A DNA stretch of 64,000 nucleotides from an uncultured Roseicyclus sp. (lineage in GTDB: Bacteria > Pseudomonadota > Alphaproteobacteria > Rhodobacterales > Rhodobacteraceae). Under the pieces are notes generated by a model. The model was not told where the DNA came from. It saw only the letters and a program-made list of their open reading frames with translations, and ran no database searches. A program made the position numbers and the translations under genes. The DNA lies in contig CANLXA010000002.1 of NCBI GenBank assembly GCA_947494975.1, positions 248,001 through 312,000 on the forward strand. The letters are read 5' to 3'. This document shows positions 10,380 through 20,478 of the stretch, piece after piece (position 1 is the stretch's first letter; each line of letters opens with the position of its first letter).

Positions 10380-12530
10380 TTGGAGCGCAGCGTGCCGATT
10401 GTGAAGGAGCTGGTGTTTCTGGGCGGCGGGCATACCCACGCGCTGGTGCTGCGCAAATGGGGCATGCGACCGGTGCCCGGGGTTCGTGTGACATTGGTGA
10501 ACCCCGGGGCCACCGCGCCCTATTCCGGCATGTTACCGGGCCACATTGCGGGTCATTACGAGCGCTCGGCGCTTGATATCGACCTGGTGCGGCTGGCGCG
10601 GTTTGCGGGCGCGCGGTTGATTGTGGACCGCGCCGTTGCGCTTGATCCGGCGGTCAAGTGCGTCACCCTCGGCTCCGGGCGGGTGCTGCCTTACGATTTG
10701 CTGTCGCTTGATATCGGGATCACGTCCGAGATGCCGCTGCTGTCCGGATTTGCAGAGCATGGCATTGCCGCCAAGCCACTGGGCCGGTTCGCCGATCTCT
10801 GGGCCGAGACCTGCAAGGGCACCGGGCCGATCCGGATTGCAGTTCTGGGCGGCGGCGTGGCCGGATGCGAGGTGGCCATGGCAGCGGTGCACAGGATGCA
10901 ATCGCTGGGGCGCGACGCGTCGGCCTGCGTGATCGATCGGGGCGAGGTTCTGTCCAACGTCGTGCCCGCCGCTCGCCGGAAACTCATATCGGCGTTGGCA
11001 GATCACGGCGTAGAGTTGATCGAACACGCCACGCCGGTTGCGGTCGAGGCGGATGCCGTTGCGCTGGAAGGCGGGCGGCGGGTGCCCTCGGATCTGACCA
11101 TCGGCACCGCCGGTGCAACGCCGCAGCCCTGGGTGGCTGAAACCGGGCTGCCCTGCCGTGATGGGTATCTGGAGGTCGATGAATACCTCCGCTCCACCGC
11201 CGACAAGACGGTGTTCGCGGCGGGCGATTGCGCCCACATCGCCCATGATCCGCGCCCGAAAGCGGGCGTCTACGCGGTGCGCGCGGCCCCTGTCTTGGCG
11301 CACAACCTGCGGGCCGATCTCGTCGGCCTGCAGCGCAAGGCGTTTCGCCCGCAAAAGGATTTCCTGAAGCTCATTTCCCTGGGCGATCGGGTGGCCGTGG
11401 CCGAGAAGGCGGGGCTGGCCCTGTCCGGCCCGCGCCTGTGGCGGTTGAAGGATCGTATCGATCAGAACTTCATGGATCAGTTCCGCACATTGCCCGCGAT
11501 GCCCGTCCCGGCTGTGCCCGCAGGCGCCGCCAAGGGCCTTGCGGCTGAGATGGCGGGCCCGGCCCCCTGTGGTGGCTGCGGCGCAAAGCTGTCGTCGGGC
11601 GCGTTGGGCGGCGTCATCGCAACCTCACCGGGGGCCACCCGCAAGGATGTGGAGGCTGTGCCGGGTGATGATGCGGCAGTCCTCAAGATGGGTAAGACGC
11701 GGCAAGTGATCAGCACGGACCATTTGCGCGGCTTCGCGCTTGATCCGGCCCTGGTTGCGCGGGTCGCTGCGGTGCACGCATTGGGCGATATCTGGGCCAT
11801 GGGCGCGGAGCCACAGGCGGCGCTGGCGCAGGTGATCCTGCCGCATGCCGCCGCGCGATTGCAGCGGGCGCAGTTGGACGAGGTGATGGAGGCCGCCGGT
11901 GAGGTCTTTGCAGCCGAAGGCGTTGCGGTGGTGGGCGGACATTCGACCGCCGGTGCCGAACTGACGATCGGCTTCACCGTCACGGGCCTCCTGGCTCGTG
12001 CACCGATCACGTTGGCGGGCGCCAATGCGGGGGATGCGATCATCCTGACCAAGCCGATCGGCACTGGCGTGATCCTGGCCGCCGAAATGCAGGCCTTGGC
12101 CGACGGCGAGGATGTGCTGGCCTGCTGGACGTCGATGACAACTCCGTCCAGCAAGGCCGCCCGGGCGCTGGCCCCCCTGGCCCATGCGATGACGGACCTC
12201 ACCGGGTTCGGGTTGGCTGGTCATCTCGGCAACATATGCTCGGCGTCGGGCGTCGGGGCCGAGGTCACCCTGGAGGCGGTCCCAGTGCTGCGCGGCGCGG
12301 ACGACCTGGCCGCCGCTGGCATCAAATCTTCCCTCTGGGCGCAGAACCGCGCGGCGCAAGCGGTCGATGTACCGGGCATTCCGCGCGGCGATCTGATGTT
12401 CGATCCACAGACGGCCGGCGGCCTTTTGGCAACCGTGCCGCAATCCCGGCTGCAAGAGGCGCTGACCGATTGTCCGGGCGCGGTCCTGATCGGCCAAATC
12501 ACCAAGCAAAAGGGCGTGGTGTTCCGGTAG
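10380..12530 (+). CDS. selD: fusion: NADH dehydrogenase-like pyridine nucleotide-disulfide oxidoreductase + selenide, water dikinase
   Basis: N-terminal ~380 aa LVFLGGGHTHALVLRKWGM...FAAGDCAHI (TIGR03169-type); C-terminal CGGCGAKLSSGAL...VPGDDAAVLKMGKTRQVISTDH...VHALGDIWAMGAEPQAALAQVILP (SelD). Confidence 0.93.
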   Translation: MERSVPIVKELVFLGGGHTHALVLRKWGMRPVPGVRVTLVNPGATAPYSGMLPGHIAGHYERSALDIDLVRLARFAGARLIVDRAVALDPAVKCVTLGSGRVLPYDLLSLDIGITSEMPLLSGFAEHGIAAKPLGRFADLWAETCKGTGPIRIAVLGGGVAGCEVAMAAVHRMQSLGRDASACVIDRGEVLSNVVPAARRKLISALADHGVELIEHATPVAVEADAVALEGGRRVPSDLTIGTAGATPQPWVAETGLPCRDGYLEVDEYLRSTADKTVFAAGDCAHIAHDPRPKAGVYAVRAAPVLAHNLRADLVGLQRKAFRPQKDFLKLISLGDRVAVAEKAGLALSGPRLWRLKDRIDQNFMDQFRTLPAMPVPAVPAGAAKGLAAEMAGPAPCGGCGAKLSSGALGGVIATSPGATRKDVEAVPGDDAAVLKMGKTRQVISTDHLRGFALDPALVARVAAVHALGDIWAMGAEPQAALAQVILPHAAARLQRAQLDEVMEAAGEVFAAEGVAVVGGHSTAGAELTIGFTVTGLLARAPITLAGANAGDAIILTKPIGTGVILAAEMQALADGEDVLACWTSMTTPSSKAARALAPLAHAMTDLTGFGLAGHLGNICSASGVGAEVTLEAVPVLRGADDLAAAGIKSSLWAQNRAAQAVDVPGIPRGDLMFDPQTAGGLLATVPQSRLQEALTDCPGAVLIGQITKQKGVVFR

Positions 12531-12591
12531 AGCTCGCGGCCACTGGACACTGCCGCTCGCACGCCTAGTGTCGCCCCTATCCCGATAGCCC

Positions 12592-14907
12592 ATGCGAAAG
12601 GTGCGCGAGATGTCGAAATTCGGTTCCAGCCAGTCCGTGGCCCGCTTCGAAGATACCCGGTTTCTGACGGGCCGGGGCGCCTATGTGGACGATCTGGCCC
12701 CGGCGGATGCGCTCCACGGCTATGTCCTGCGCGCTCCGATGGCCCATGGCGTCATCACCGATCTGGATGTCGGCGAGGCCCGTGATGCGCCCGGTGTACA
12801 CGCCGTCTATACCGCGGCGGATCTCAAAGACGCGGGCCTGAAAAACGCGATGCGGTTTTCGACCGTCAAGAACCGCGACGGCTCCAATGGCAACCGCGCC
12901 CCGCGCCCGATCCTGGCGGAGGGACGTGTGCGGTTTGTGGGCGACGCCGTAGTCTTTATCGTGGCCGATACGCTGGCGCAGGCCAAGGACGCGGCCGAAT
13001 TGATCGTGCTTGATGTCGACGACCTGCCGGTGAAGCTGGATCTGCAACCGGGCGGCCCGGTGATCCACGACGACGCGCCCGATAACGTCGTCTACGATTT
13101 CGGGATGGGGGATGAAGTGGAAACCGACGCGGCGCTGGCCAAGGCGGCCCATACCGTCACGCTCACCACCTACGACAACCGGGTGATCGTCAACTCCATG
13201 GAACCCCGTGGATGCTACGCGAAAATGGAGGGGGATCGCATCCATGTCTCCGTCAACGGGCAGGGTGTCTGGGGCACGAAGAAGGATGTTGCCAAATTCC
13301 TTGGCATCGACGCGGAGCGCGTGCGCGTGACGACCCCCGATGTCGGCGGCGGCTTCGGTATGAAGGCGATGGGCTATCCGGAATACCTTCTGGTGGCGCT
13401 CGCCACGAAGCAAACGGGCCGGTCGGTGCGCTGGATCGGCGAACGGACGGAATCCATGTTGTCGGACAATTCCGGGCGCGACCTGAACGTGACCTGTACC
13501 CTTGGTTTCGACGCCGATCACAAGATCACCGCCTACAAGGTCGACAGCCTGTCGAATATGGGGGCCTACAATTCCGAGTTCGGGCAGGGCATCCAATCGA
13601 GCCTTTTCTCCAAGGTCCTGACCGGCCCCTATGACATCCAGACCATGTCGTTCCGCAATCGCGGCATCTTCACCAACACGACCCAGGTCGATGCCTATCG
13701 CGGTGCCGGGCGGCCCGAGGCGATCTATGCGCTGGAACGCGTCATGGATTTCGCCGCGCGGGAGCTCGGCGTCGATCCCGTGGAGCTGCGGCGCAAGAAC
13801 TTCATCACGCCCCAGGCCTTCCCCTACAGGTCGGCCACCGGTGAGCTTTATGACGTGGGCGAGTTTGACCGGGTGCTTACCCGCGCGGAAGCGGAGGCCG
13901 ACCTTGCAGGGTTCCCCGCCCGTCGCGCCACAGCGGAGGCGGAGGGCAAACTGCGCGGCCTTGGCATCGCCTATTACATCGAGAGTATCCTTGGATCGCC
14001 CGAGGAAACGGCGACGGTTGAGCTGACGCAAACCGGCGCCACCCTCTATGTCGGGACCCAATCCAACGGGCAGGGGCATGAGACGGTGTACCGCCAGATT
14101 CTCCACGATCAGACGGGGCTGCCCTTCGACAAGATCACCGTGGTTCAGGGCGACAGCGACCGCATCGCCAATGGCGGCGGCACGGGCGGATCACGCTCGG
14201 TCACAGTTCAGGGAACCGCGATGCGCGCCACGGCGGATGTGTTAATCTCGCAGCTGACCGCATTTCTGGAACGCGACATGGACGCCACCGATATCACATT
14301 CGACCCCGAGGAGGGCGTGTTCCGCGCCCCCGGCTCGAACGTTGTGATCACGCTTCTGGAGGCGGCCGGCCGTGCCGCGGCGGCGGGGCAGGCGGAACTG
14401 GCGCGGGCCTCCGAGACCACCACGCTTCCGGGCCGCTCCTACCCCAATGGATGCCACATCGCCGAGGTCGAGATTGACTGCGACACCGGCGTGACGCGGG
14501 TGGATCGCTACACGGTGGTTGATGATTTCGGGATTCTGATGAACCCGATGCTGGCCGAGGGACAGGTTCACGGCGGTGTGGCCCAGGGCATCGGGCAGGC
14601 GATCACCGAGCACACGATGTTCGACGCCGATGGTCAGCTTCTGACAGCCACGTTCATGGATTACGGTATGCCGCGCGCCGATGACATGCCGTTCGTGGCC
14701 TTCTATACTGAGGAGGTGCCGTCAACGGCCAACCCGCTTGGCATGAAGGGCTGTGGGGAGGCCGGAACCGTCGGCGCGCTTGGGGCCGTGGCCAATGCCG
14801 TGCAGGATGCGCTCTGGCCCCTCGGGATCAGGCAGGTGGACATGCCGTTCACCCCGTCGCGGGTTTGGGCGATGTTGGAGGAAGCGAGGGCGATTGCAGC
14901 GGAATAA
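12592..14907 (+). CDS. xanthine dehydrogenase family, molybdopterin-binding large subunit (CoxL-like form II)
   Basis: GSSQSVARFEDTRFLTGRGAYVDDL; PDVGGGFGMK; active-site-loop AYRGAGRPEA; GCGEAGTVGALGAVANAV. Confidence 0.93.
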   Translation: MRKVREMSKFGSSQSVARFEDTRFLTGRGAYVDDLAPADALHGYVLRAPMAHGVITDLDVGEARDAPGVHAVYTAADLKDAGLKNAMRFSTVKNRDGSNGNRAPRPILAEGRVRFVGDAVVFIVADTLAQAKDAAELIVLDVDDLPVKLDLQPGGPVIHDDAPDNVVYDFGMGDEVETDAALAKAAHTVTLTTYDNRVIVNSMEPRGCYAKMEGDRIHVSVNGQGVWGTKKDVAKFLGIDAERVRVTTPDVGGGFGMKAMGYPEYLLVALATKQTGRSVRWIGERTESMLSDNSGRDLNVTCTLGFDADHKITAYKVDSLSNMGAYNSEFGQGIQSSLFSKVLTGPYDIQTMSFRNRGIFTNTTQVDAYRGAGRPEAIYALERVMDFAARELGVDPVELRRKNFITPQAFPYRSATGELYDVGEFDRVLTRAEAEADLAGFPARRATAEAEGKLRGLGIAYYIESILGSPEETATVELTQTGATLYVGTQSNGQGHETVYRQILHDQTGLPFDKITVVQGDSDRIANGGGTGGSRSVTVQGTAMRATADVLISQLTAFLERDMDATDITFDPEEGVFRAPGSNVVITLLEAAGRAAAAGQAELARASETTTLPGRSYPNGCHIAEVEIDCDTGVTRVDRYTVVDDFGILMNPMLAEGQVHGGVAQGIGQAITEHTMFDADGQLLTATFMDYGMPRADDMPFVAFYTEEVPSTANPLGMKGCGEAGTVGALGAVANAVQDALWPLGIRQVDMPFTPSRVWAMLEEARAIAAE

Positions 14908-15985
14908 GGGCATATGGGCCCGGCTTCTGGGCTTTCGTAACGCTGAGCCGCCTGCGCCTGAGCCGCAGAAAAGCTGCACCCACGTTATCCTTCTGGATGG
15001 GACGATGTCCTCCCTGACCCCGGGTTGTGAGACGAATATCGGGCTGACCTATCGGCTGTTGATGGAGGCCGACCGTAGCTCCGGTCTGCGCCTCTATTAC
15101 GAGCCCGGCATCCAGTGGCGCGGCCTGTCGCGCGCCCATGAGGTTATGGCCGGGATCGGCATCAACCGGCAGATCCGCCGTGCCTATGTCTGGCTGTCCC
15201 ATGCCTATCGCCCCGGCGACAAGGTGATCCTTCTGGGCTATTCGCGTGGGGCTTATGCGGTGCGTTCCCTCGGGGGGTTGATCGACCGTATGGGTCTGAT
15301 GAAACGCGAGGCGCTCAGCCAGGAACGGGTTGAGGCGCTTTATGAGCTTTATCGCGCCGCACCCAACAGTGTGGCCGCCGAAGCGATGCGCGCCCAATAT
15401 TGCGGCCCGTCGATCCCCATCACGTTTGTAGGTGTGTTCGATACGGTCCGCGCCCTTGGCATCCGTTGGCCCCTTGTCTGGCGGATGTTGCCCCTGCCGC
15501 ACCCCTACCACAACCATACGTTGGGCCCTCACGTTGAGGTCGCGCGCCACGCGCTGGCGCTGGATGAGACACGCGTGGCCTACGATCCGATCTTGTGGGA
15601 CACGGATCGGGAGATGCCGGGCCAAAGCGTGGTTCAGATGTGGTTTCGCGGCAGTCATGGCGATATCGGCGGCCAGTTGAATGGGCGCGCCGCGGTGCGG
15701 CGGAGGTCCAACATTGCACTGAACTGGATGTTGGCCGAAGCAGGAGCCGCCGGCCTGCCCCTTCCCGACGGGTGGAAGACGCGATTTCCGACGGATGCCA
15801 ACGCGCCATCGGTGGGCACGTTCGGTGGGTTTGGGAAACTTCTATGGATGCGCAAGCGTCGGATCGTCGGGCGCGATCCATCGGAACGCGTGCATCCAAG
15901 TGCCAAGGATTGGGCCAGTGCCAAGGGCTTGGATCTGGGGGACGCCACGGAAGATGTGGATCCTGATACGGCTGTGCCCGGCTAG
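14894..15985 (+). CDS. DUF2235 domain-containing protein (alpha/beta-hydrolase-like)
   Basis: THVILLDGTMSSLTPG...VILLGYSRGAYAVRSLGGLIDRMG; TTG start overlapping the end of the upstream gene is tentative. Confidence 0.75.
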   Translation: MQRNKGIWARLLGFRNAEPPAPEPQKSCTHVILLDGTMSSLTPGCETNIGLTYRLLMEADRSSGLRLYYEPGIQWRGLSRAHEVMAGIGINRQIRRAYVWLSHAYRPGDKVILLGYSRGAYAVRSLGGLIDRMGLMKREALSQERVEALYELYRAAPNSVAAEAMRAQYCGPSIPITFVGVFDTVRALGIRWPLVWRMLPLPHPYHNHTLGPHVEVARHALALDETRVAYDPILWDTDREMPGQSVVQMWFRGSHGDIGGQLNGRAAVRRRSNIALNWMLAEAGAAGLPLPDGWKTRFPTDANAPSVGTFGGFGKLLWMRKRRIVGRDPSERVHPSAKDWASAKGLDLGDATEDVDPDTAVPG

Positions 15986-18396
15986 CGCCCGCGCGGTTTG
16001 GCGCGCAGCGTGGGATCCGCCTCACGCGGGTTCTCCGGCCATGGATGCCTGGGGTACTTGGCGCGCATATCCTTGCGGACATCGGCGTAGGACCCGTCCC
16101 AGAACCCTGGCAGATCGGTGGTCACCTGCACCGGGCGTTGTGCGGGTGACAACAGCACCATTCGAAGCGGCAGGTTGTCCGGCCCCACGCGAGGGTGCGA
16201 CGTGGTCCCGAAGACCTCCTGTAGGCGCAGGGACACTTCGGGTGTATCCTCCGAATAATCAATCGATGTCCGGCGCCCCAGTGGCGTAATCCACCCCTCG
16301 GGCGCCAATGCATTGACCTTTTGCAACGCGTCCCAGCCGAGCCATGCTTCCAGCGCTTGGGCCGGATCGAAGCGGGCAAGATCCTCCGCCGTTTTCAGGC
16401 CGTCCAGATACGGCGCGGCCCAGTCCGGCAGAGCGTCCAGAAGGGCGCCGTCCGACATATCGGCAACGCCGGAAAATCCAACCCGCGCCCGCAGAAGGCG
16501 GGCCCGTTTCGACCAGCCAAGCGCCGCAAGCCCCAGATCGCGAATTCCGTCCAGAAGCGCCGTGGCCATCGCCTCTGCCGGCGCGTCGCGCCAGATCCGG
16601 TCATCCAGGACCAGCGCACCAAGCCGCTCCTGCTGCCGCGCCTCGACCCGCTTGTGGCGTTTCGACCAGCGGCACACATTCTGCCACCCGATCTGATCGG
16701 CAAAAACCTCCCGGATCTCAGCTTCCGACACCTCAACGGCCAAGCGAATGCGCGCCTCGCGCGGGTTGCCGTCCAGATCGGTCGCGATGATCAGGCGCGA
16801 TCCCTGCAACGCGTCGCCGTCCGGCAAAACCGCTCCCTTGCCACCGGACAGGACATAGCGGGGCTGCTCCCCCGGGCGCCGCAACCCGATCCGGTCGGGA
16901 TAGGCCAGCGCGGCCTGCGCACCGGTGCTTCGACGTGGGCCTTTTTCGAACCGGGTCAGGCGTTTGGCCTCGGTCCGGATGCGTGCAATCGCGCCGGGAT
17001 CCGCCCCGAATTCCTGCGATCGGTCCAACGCCCGCAGACGGCGCATGATGTCCACCCCTTGCCCCCGGAGCGGGTCGCGTTCCGACATCAACGCGGCCAG
17101 CCTGGCGCTGCTCGGCCCGCCCAGGGTCAACATATGCCCAAGGCGCGGGTGCAGCGGCAAACGCGCCAGGCGCCGCCCATGCTCGGTGATGCGGCCCTGC
17201 CCATCCAATGCCCCCAAGCCCGTCAAAAGCGCCCGCGCCTCCGCCATGGCGCCGTCGGGCGGCGGCGTCAGAAAGGCCAGCCCCGCATCCGCGCCCCACA
17301 CCGCCAGCTCCAGGGCAAGGTTCGACAGATCGGCCGCCTCGATCTCCGCCGGGGGAAAGGCGGGCAGCGCCCCCTCCGCCCCTTTCGTCCACATCCGGTA
17401 ACACGTGCCCTCCGCAACCCGCCCCGCGCGGCCCCGCCGTTGATCGGCCTCTGCTCGGCTCACCGGTTCCGTCACCAGCCGCGTCATCCCCGAACCGGGA
17501 TCAAACCGCGCCCGTCTCGCGCGCCCGGCATCGACCACGATGCGAATGTCTTCAATGGTGAGCGACGTTTCCGCGATGGCCGTGGCAAGGACCAGCTTGC
17601 GGCCCTGCGCCTCGGGGCGGATCGCGGCGCGCTGGTCGGCCAGCTTCATGGCCCCGAAAAGGGGGCGCACATGCACATTATCGGGAAGCCGACCGGTGAG
17701 CGCAGTCGCCGTCCGGCGGATCTCCCCCTCACCCGGCAGGAAGACAAGGCAGCCGCCCTCAACGTCTTCCAGGGCACGCAGAATTGTATCTGCGGCGGCG
17801 TGTTCCAGTCGGGCGCCTGCGGGCAGGGGGCTTTCAAGCCACCGTGTCTCCACGGGAAACGCCCGCCCGTCCGAGGAGATCAACGGCGCATGGTTCAGCA
17901 GCGCCGCAACCGGCTCCGCATCCAACGTCGCTGACATCACAAGCAGCCACAGATCCGGGCGCAGGGCCCACCGCGCCTCCCATGTCAGGGCAAGGCCCAG
18001 ATCGGCATTGAGCGAGCGTTCATGGAATTCGTCGAAAATGACCGCGCCAATGCCCGGCAATTCCGGATTATCCTGCAACATCCGTGTCAGGATGCCTTCC
18101 GTCACAACCTCGATGCGCGTGCCTTTACCCACTGCGCTGTCGCCACGAATGCGGTAGCCGACCGTACCGCCCACCTCCTCGCCCAATGTCTTCGCCATAC
18201 GGTCCGCCGCCGCGCGGGCGGCCAGGCGGCGCGGCTCCAGCATCACGATCCGCCCCTGCACCTCCGGCAATAGGGCCAGCGGCACACGGGTCGTTTTCCC
18301 CGCGCCCGGCGGCGCCTGTAGCACGGCACGGCCGTCGGCGCGCAGGGCGTCCAGAAGCTCCGGAAGGATGGCATCAATCGGCAAGTCCATGGCCAA
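15982..18396 (-). CDS. hrpB: ATP-dependent helicase HrpB
   Basis: QAPPGAGKTTRVPLALL; DEFHERSLNADL; SATLDAEPVAALL; QRRGRAGRVAEGTCYRMW. Confidence 0.96.
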   Translation of the reverse strand: MAMDLPIDAILPELLDALRADGRAVLQAPPGAGKTTRVPLALLPEVQGRIVMLEPRRLAARAAADRMAKTLGEEVGGTVGYRIRGDSAVGKGTRIEVVTEGILTRMLQDNPELPGIGAVIFDEFHERSLNADLGLALTWEARWALRPDLWLLVMSATLDAEPVAALLNHAPLISSDGRAFPVETRWLESPLPAGARLEHAAADTILRALEDVEGGCLVFLPGEGEIRRTATALTGRLPDNVHVRPLFGAMKLADQRAAIRPEAQGRKLVLATAIAETSLTIEDIRIVVDAGRARRARFDPGSGMTRLVTEPVSRAEADQRRGRAGRVAEGTCYRMWTKGAEGALPAFPPAEIEAADLSNLALELAVWGADAGLAFLTPPPDGAMAEARALLTGLGALDGQGRITEHGRRLARLPLHPRLGHMLTLGGPSSARLAALMSERDPLRGQGVDIMRRLRALDRSQEFGADPGAIARIRTEAKRLTRFEKGPRRSTGAQAALAYPDRIGLRRPGEQPRYVLSGGKGAVLPDGDALQGSRLIIATDLDGNPREARIRLAVEVSEAEIREVFADQIGWQNVCRWSKRHKRVEARQQERLGALVLDDRIWRDAPAEAMATALLDGIRDLGLAALGWSKRARLLRARVGFSGVADMSDGALLDALPDWAAPYLDGLKTAEDLARFDPAQALEAWLGWDALQKVNALAPEGWITPLGRRTSIDYSEDTPEVSLRLQEVFGTTSHPRVGPDNLPLRMVLLSPAQRPVQVTTDLPGFWDGSYADVRKDMRAKYPRHPWPENPREADPTLRAKPRGR

Positions 18397-18484
18397 TCGC
18401 GATAGGCGGCTGTCTTGCGGGCGTCAACGGCTGGACAGCCGCGCCTTGGCCGGGTCAAGTGGCGCTGACAGCGGCGGAGGGGAC

Positions 18485-19459
18485 ATGGACGACGATTTGG
18501 CAGATCGGATTGCGACGGGAGATCGTCGCGCCCTGGCCCGCGCCGTGACGCTGGTGGAAAGCACCCGCGCCGATCACCGCGCGCAGGCCGCCGCCCTGCT
18601 GGATCACCTGCGGGGCCTTGGGCGGCAGGCGCTGCGCATCGGCCTGTCGGGCACGCCGGGCGTGGGCAAATCGACCTTCATCGAGGCCTTCGGAATGAAG
18701 CTGACGGACGCGGGCCTGAAGGTGGCTGTCCTTGCCGTGGATCCGTCCTCCACCCGCTCCGGTGGGTCCATTCTGGGTGACAAGACCCGGATGGAGCGGT
18801 TGAGCCGCGAGAAGAACGCCTTTATCCGCCCCTCGCCCTCCGCCGCGGCCCTGGGCGGTGTGGCCCGGCGCACCCGTGAGGCGATCAGCCTTTGCGAAGC
18901 GGCGGGGTTCGACGTGGTCCTGATCGAAACCGTCGGCGTCGGCCAATCCGAAACGATGGTGGCCCAGATGTGCGATCTCTTCGTGCTGCTTCTGGCCCCG
19001 GCCGGTGGCGACGAATTGCAGGGGGTCAAGCGCGGGATCATGGAAATGGCCGATATGATACTGATCAACAAGGCGGATGGTGAGTTGAAATCCACCGCGA
19101 TCCGTACCGTCTCGGACTATGCCGGTGCACTGCGCCTGTTGCGCAAACGCCCGCAGGATCCCGACGACTTCCCCAAGGCCCTGGCCGTTTCCGCCTTGGA
19201 GGGGGAGGGGTTGCAGACCGCCTGGGACGAGATGCAGGCGCTGGCCGAATGGCGCCGTGACCACGGATTTTGGGATCGCACACGCGCCGAACAAGCGGCG
19301 CATTGGTTCGAATTCGAGGTGCGCGAAGGCCTGTTGGCGCGTCTGCGCGAGGATCAGGCCCTGCGCTCGGCGATGACGGATCTGGCGCAATCGGTGGCGG
19401 CCGGTGAGGTAACGCCGACCGCGGCGGCCCGACAGATCCTTGACCAGATGCGCGGCTAG
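18485..19459 (+). CDS. meaB: methylmalonyl-CoA mutase-associated GTPase MeaB
   Basis: LRIGLSGTPGVGKSTFIEAFGMKLTDAGLKVAVLAVDPSSTRSGGSILGDKTRM. Confidence 0.95.
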   Translation: MDDDLADRIATGDRRALARAVTLVESTRADHRAQAAALLDHLRGLGRQALRIGLSGTPGVGKSTFIEAFGMKLTDAGLKVAVLAVDPSSTRSGGSILGDKTRMERLSREKNAFIRPSPSAAALGGVARRTREAISLCEAAGFDVVLIETVGVGQSETMVAQMCDLFVLLLAPAGGDELQGVKRGIMEMADMILINKADGELKSTAIRTVSDYAGALRLLRKRPQDPDDFPKALAVSALEGEGLQTAWDEMQALAEWRRDHGFWDRTRAEQAAHWFEFEVREGLLARLREDQALRSAMTDLAQSVAAGEVTPTAAARQILDQMRG

Positions 19460-19505
19460 GCCCGCACGACCGGTTGGCCAGGCCGCCCGCAATCATTAAC
19501 TTCGG

Positions 19506-19521
19506 TTAACCTTGCGTTAAC
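19506..19521. promoter_or_regulatory. candidate CtrA binding site TTAA-N7-TTAAC
   Basis: TTAACCTTGCGTTAAC, exact match to the alphaproteobacterial CtrA consensus, 62 bp upstream of the radC start. Confidence 0.65.
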
Positions 19522-19583
19522 CATAGCCACGGCAGGATGGATGTCGGGCCGATTTTTGTGGCCTGCAAGAGAAGACATTTGCC

Positions 19584-20459
19584 ATGGCCACCAACGATAG
19601 CACCCCGATGTCGGCACGCGGATTTTCCGAAGACGCGATGCGAGGGCTCGAGGATCTGGACGCGCGGCTGCCGCCGCCGGGCGCCTCCACCAAACCCGCC
19701 TTTACCCGCAGCTTTCGCAAGACCGATCGCCTGTCGAAGGACATGGCGGCGGGTGGCGGGCTGATCACCGGCAAGGATGGCGAGAAACGGCCGCATTATT
19801 GGGGCCATCGCGAGCGGTTGCGCACGCGGTTCCTGTCGGGCGGGCACCAGCCGATGCCGGATTACGAGGTGCTTGAACTGCTGCTGTTCAACGCCATTCC
19901 GAAGATCGACGTAAAGCCCCTGGCGAAGCGATTGCTGTCGGCCTTCGGGGATCTCAACGGCGTTGTCGCCGCGTCCGAGCACCGGGTGCTGCAGATCGAA
20001 GGGGCCAACCGCAAGGTCTATCTCCAACTGCGTATCGTGGAGGCCTTTGCCCACCGCATGGCGCAGGCCAGCATCCTGCACCGGGAGGTGGTGTCGAGCT
20101 GGGACGCGCTGATTTCCTATTGCCGCACCGCCATGGCCCATCGTGAAACCGAGCAGTTCCGGGTTCTGTTCCTGGACCGCAAGAATGTGCTGATCGCCGA
20201 TGAAGAACAGGCGCGGGGGACGGTCGACCACGTTCCGGTCTATCCGCGTGAAGTGGTGAAGCGCGCGCTGGAATTGTCAGCCACGGCGATCATCCTGGTG
20301 CATAACCACCCCTCCGGCGATCCGACCCCGAGCCAATCCGACATCGAGATGACCGACAAGATTGCCGAGGTTTGTGGCGTGCTGGACATCACGGTCCACG
20401 ATCACGTCATTATCGGGAAGGCCGATGAGTTGAGCTTCCGCTCCGCGGGGCTGCTCTGA
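19584..20459 (+). CDS. radC: RadC family JAB-domain protein
   Basis: ATAIILVHNHPSGDPTPSQSDIEMTDKI (HxHxSGD..PS..D JAB motif). Confidence 0.95.
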   Translation: MATNDSTPMSARGFSEDAMRGLEDLDARLPPPGASTKPAFTRSFRKTDRLSKDMAAGGGLITGKDGEKRPHYWGHRERLRTRFLSGGHQPMPDYEVLELLLFNAIPKIDVKPLAKRLLSAFGDLNGVVAASEHRVLQIEGANRKVYLQLRIVEAFAHRMAQASILHREVVSSWDALISYCRTAMAHRETEQFRVLFLDRKNVLIADEEQARGTVDHVPVYPREVVKRALELSATAIILVHNHPSGDPTPSQSDIEMTDKIAEVCGVLDITVHDHVIIGKADELSFRSAGLL

Positions 20460-20478
20460 GCGCGCGTGATGTTCGCCG

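Noticed and set aside
12577-14106. 509 aa minus-strand ORF
   Set aside because: Mirror of the CoxL-like gene; no recognisable domain.
14894-15985. DUF2235 protein as a type VI secretion effector
   Set aside because: No other T6SS gene (vgrG, hcp, tss) in the window; DUF2235 is also common outside T6SS loci.
16321-17934. 537 aa plus-strand ORF
   Set aside because: Antisense shadow of hrpB.
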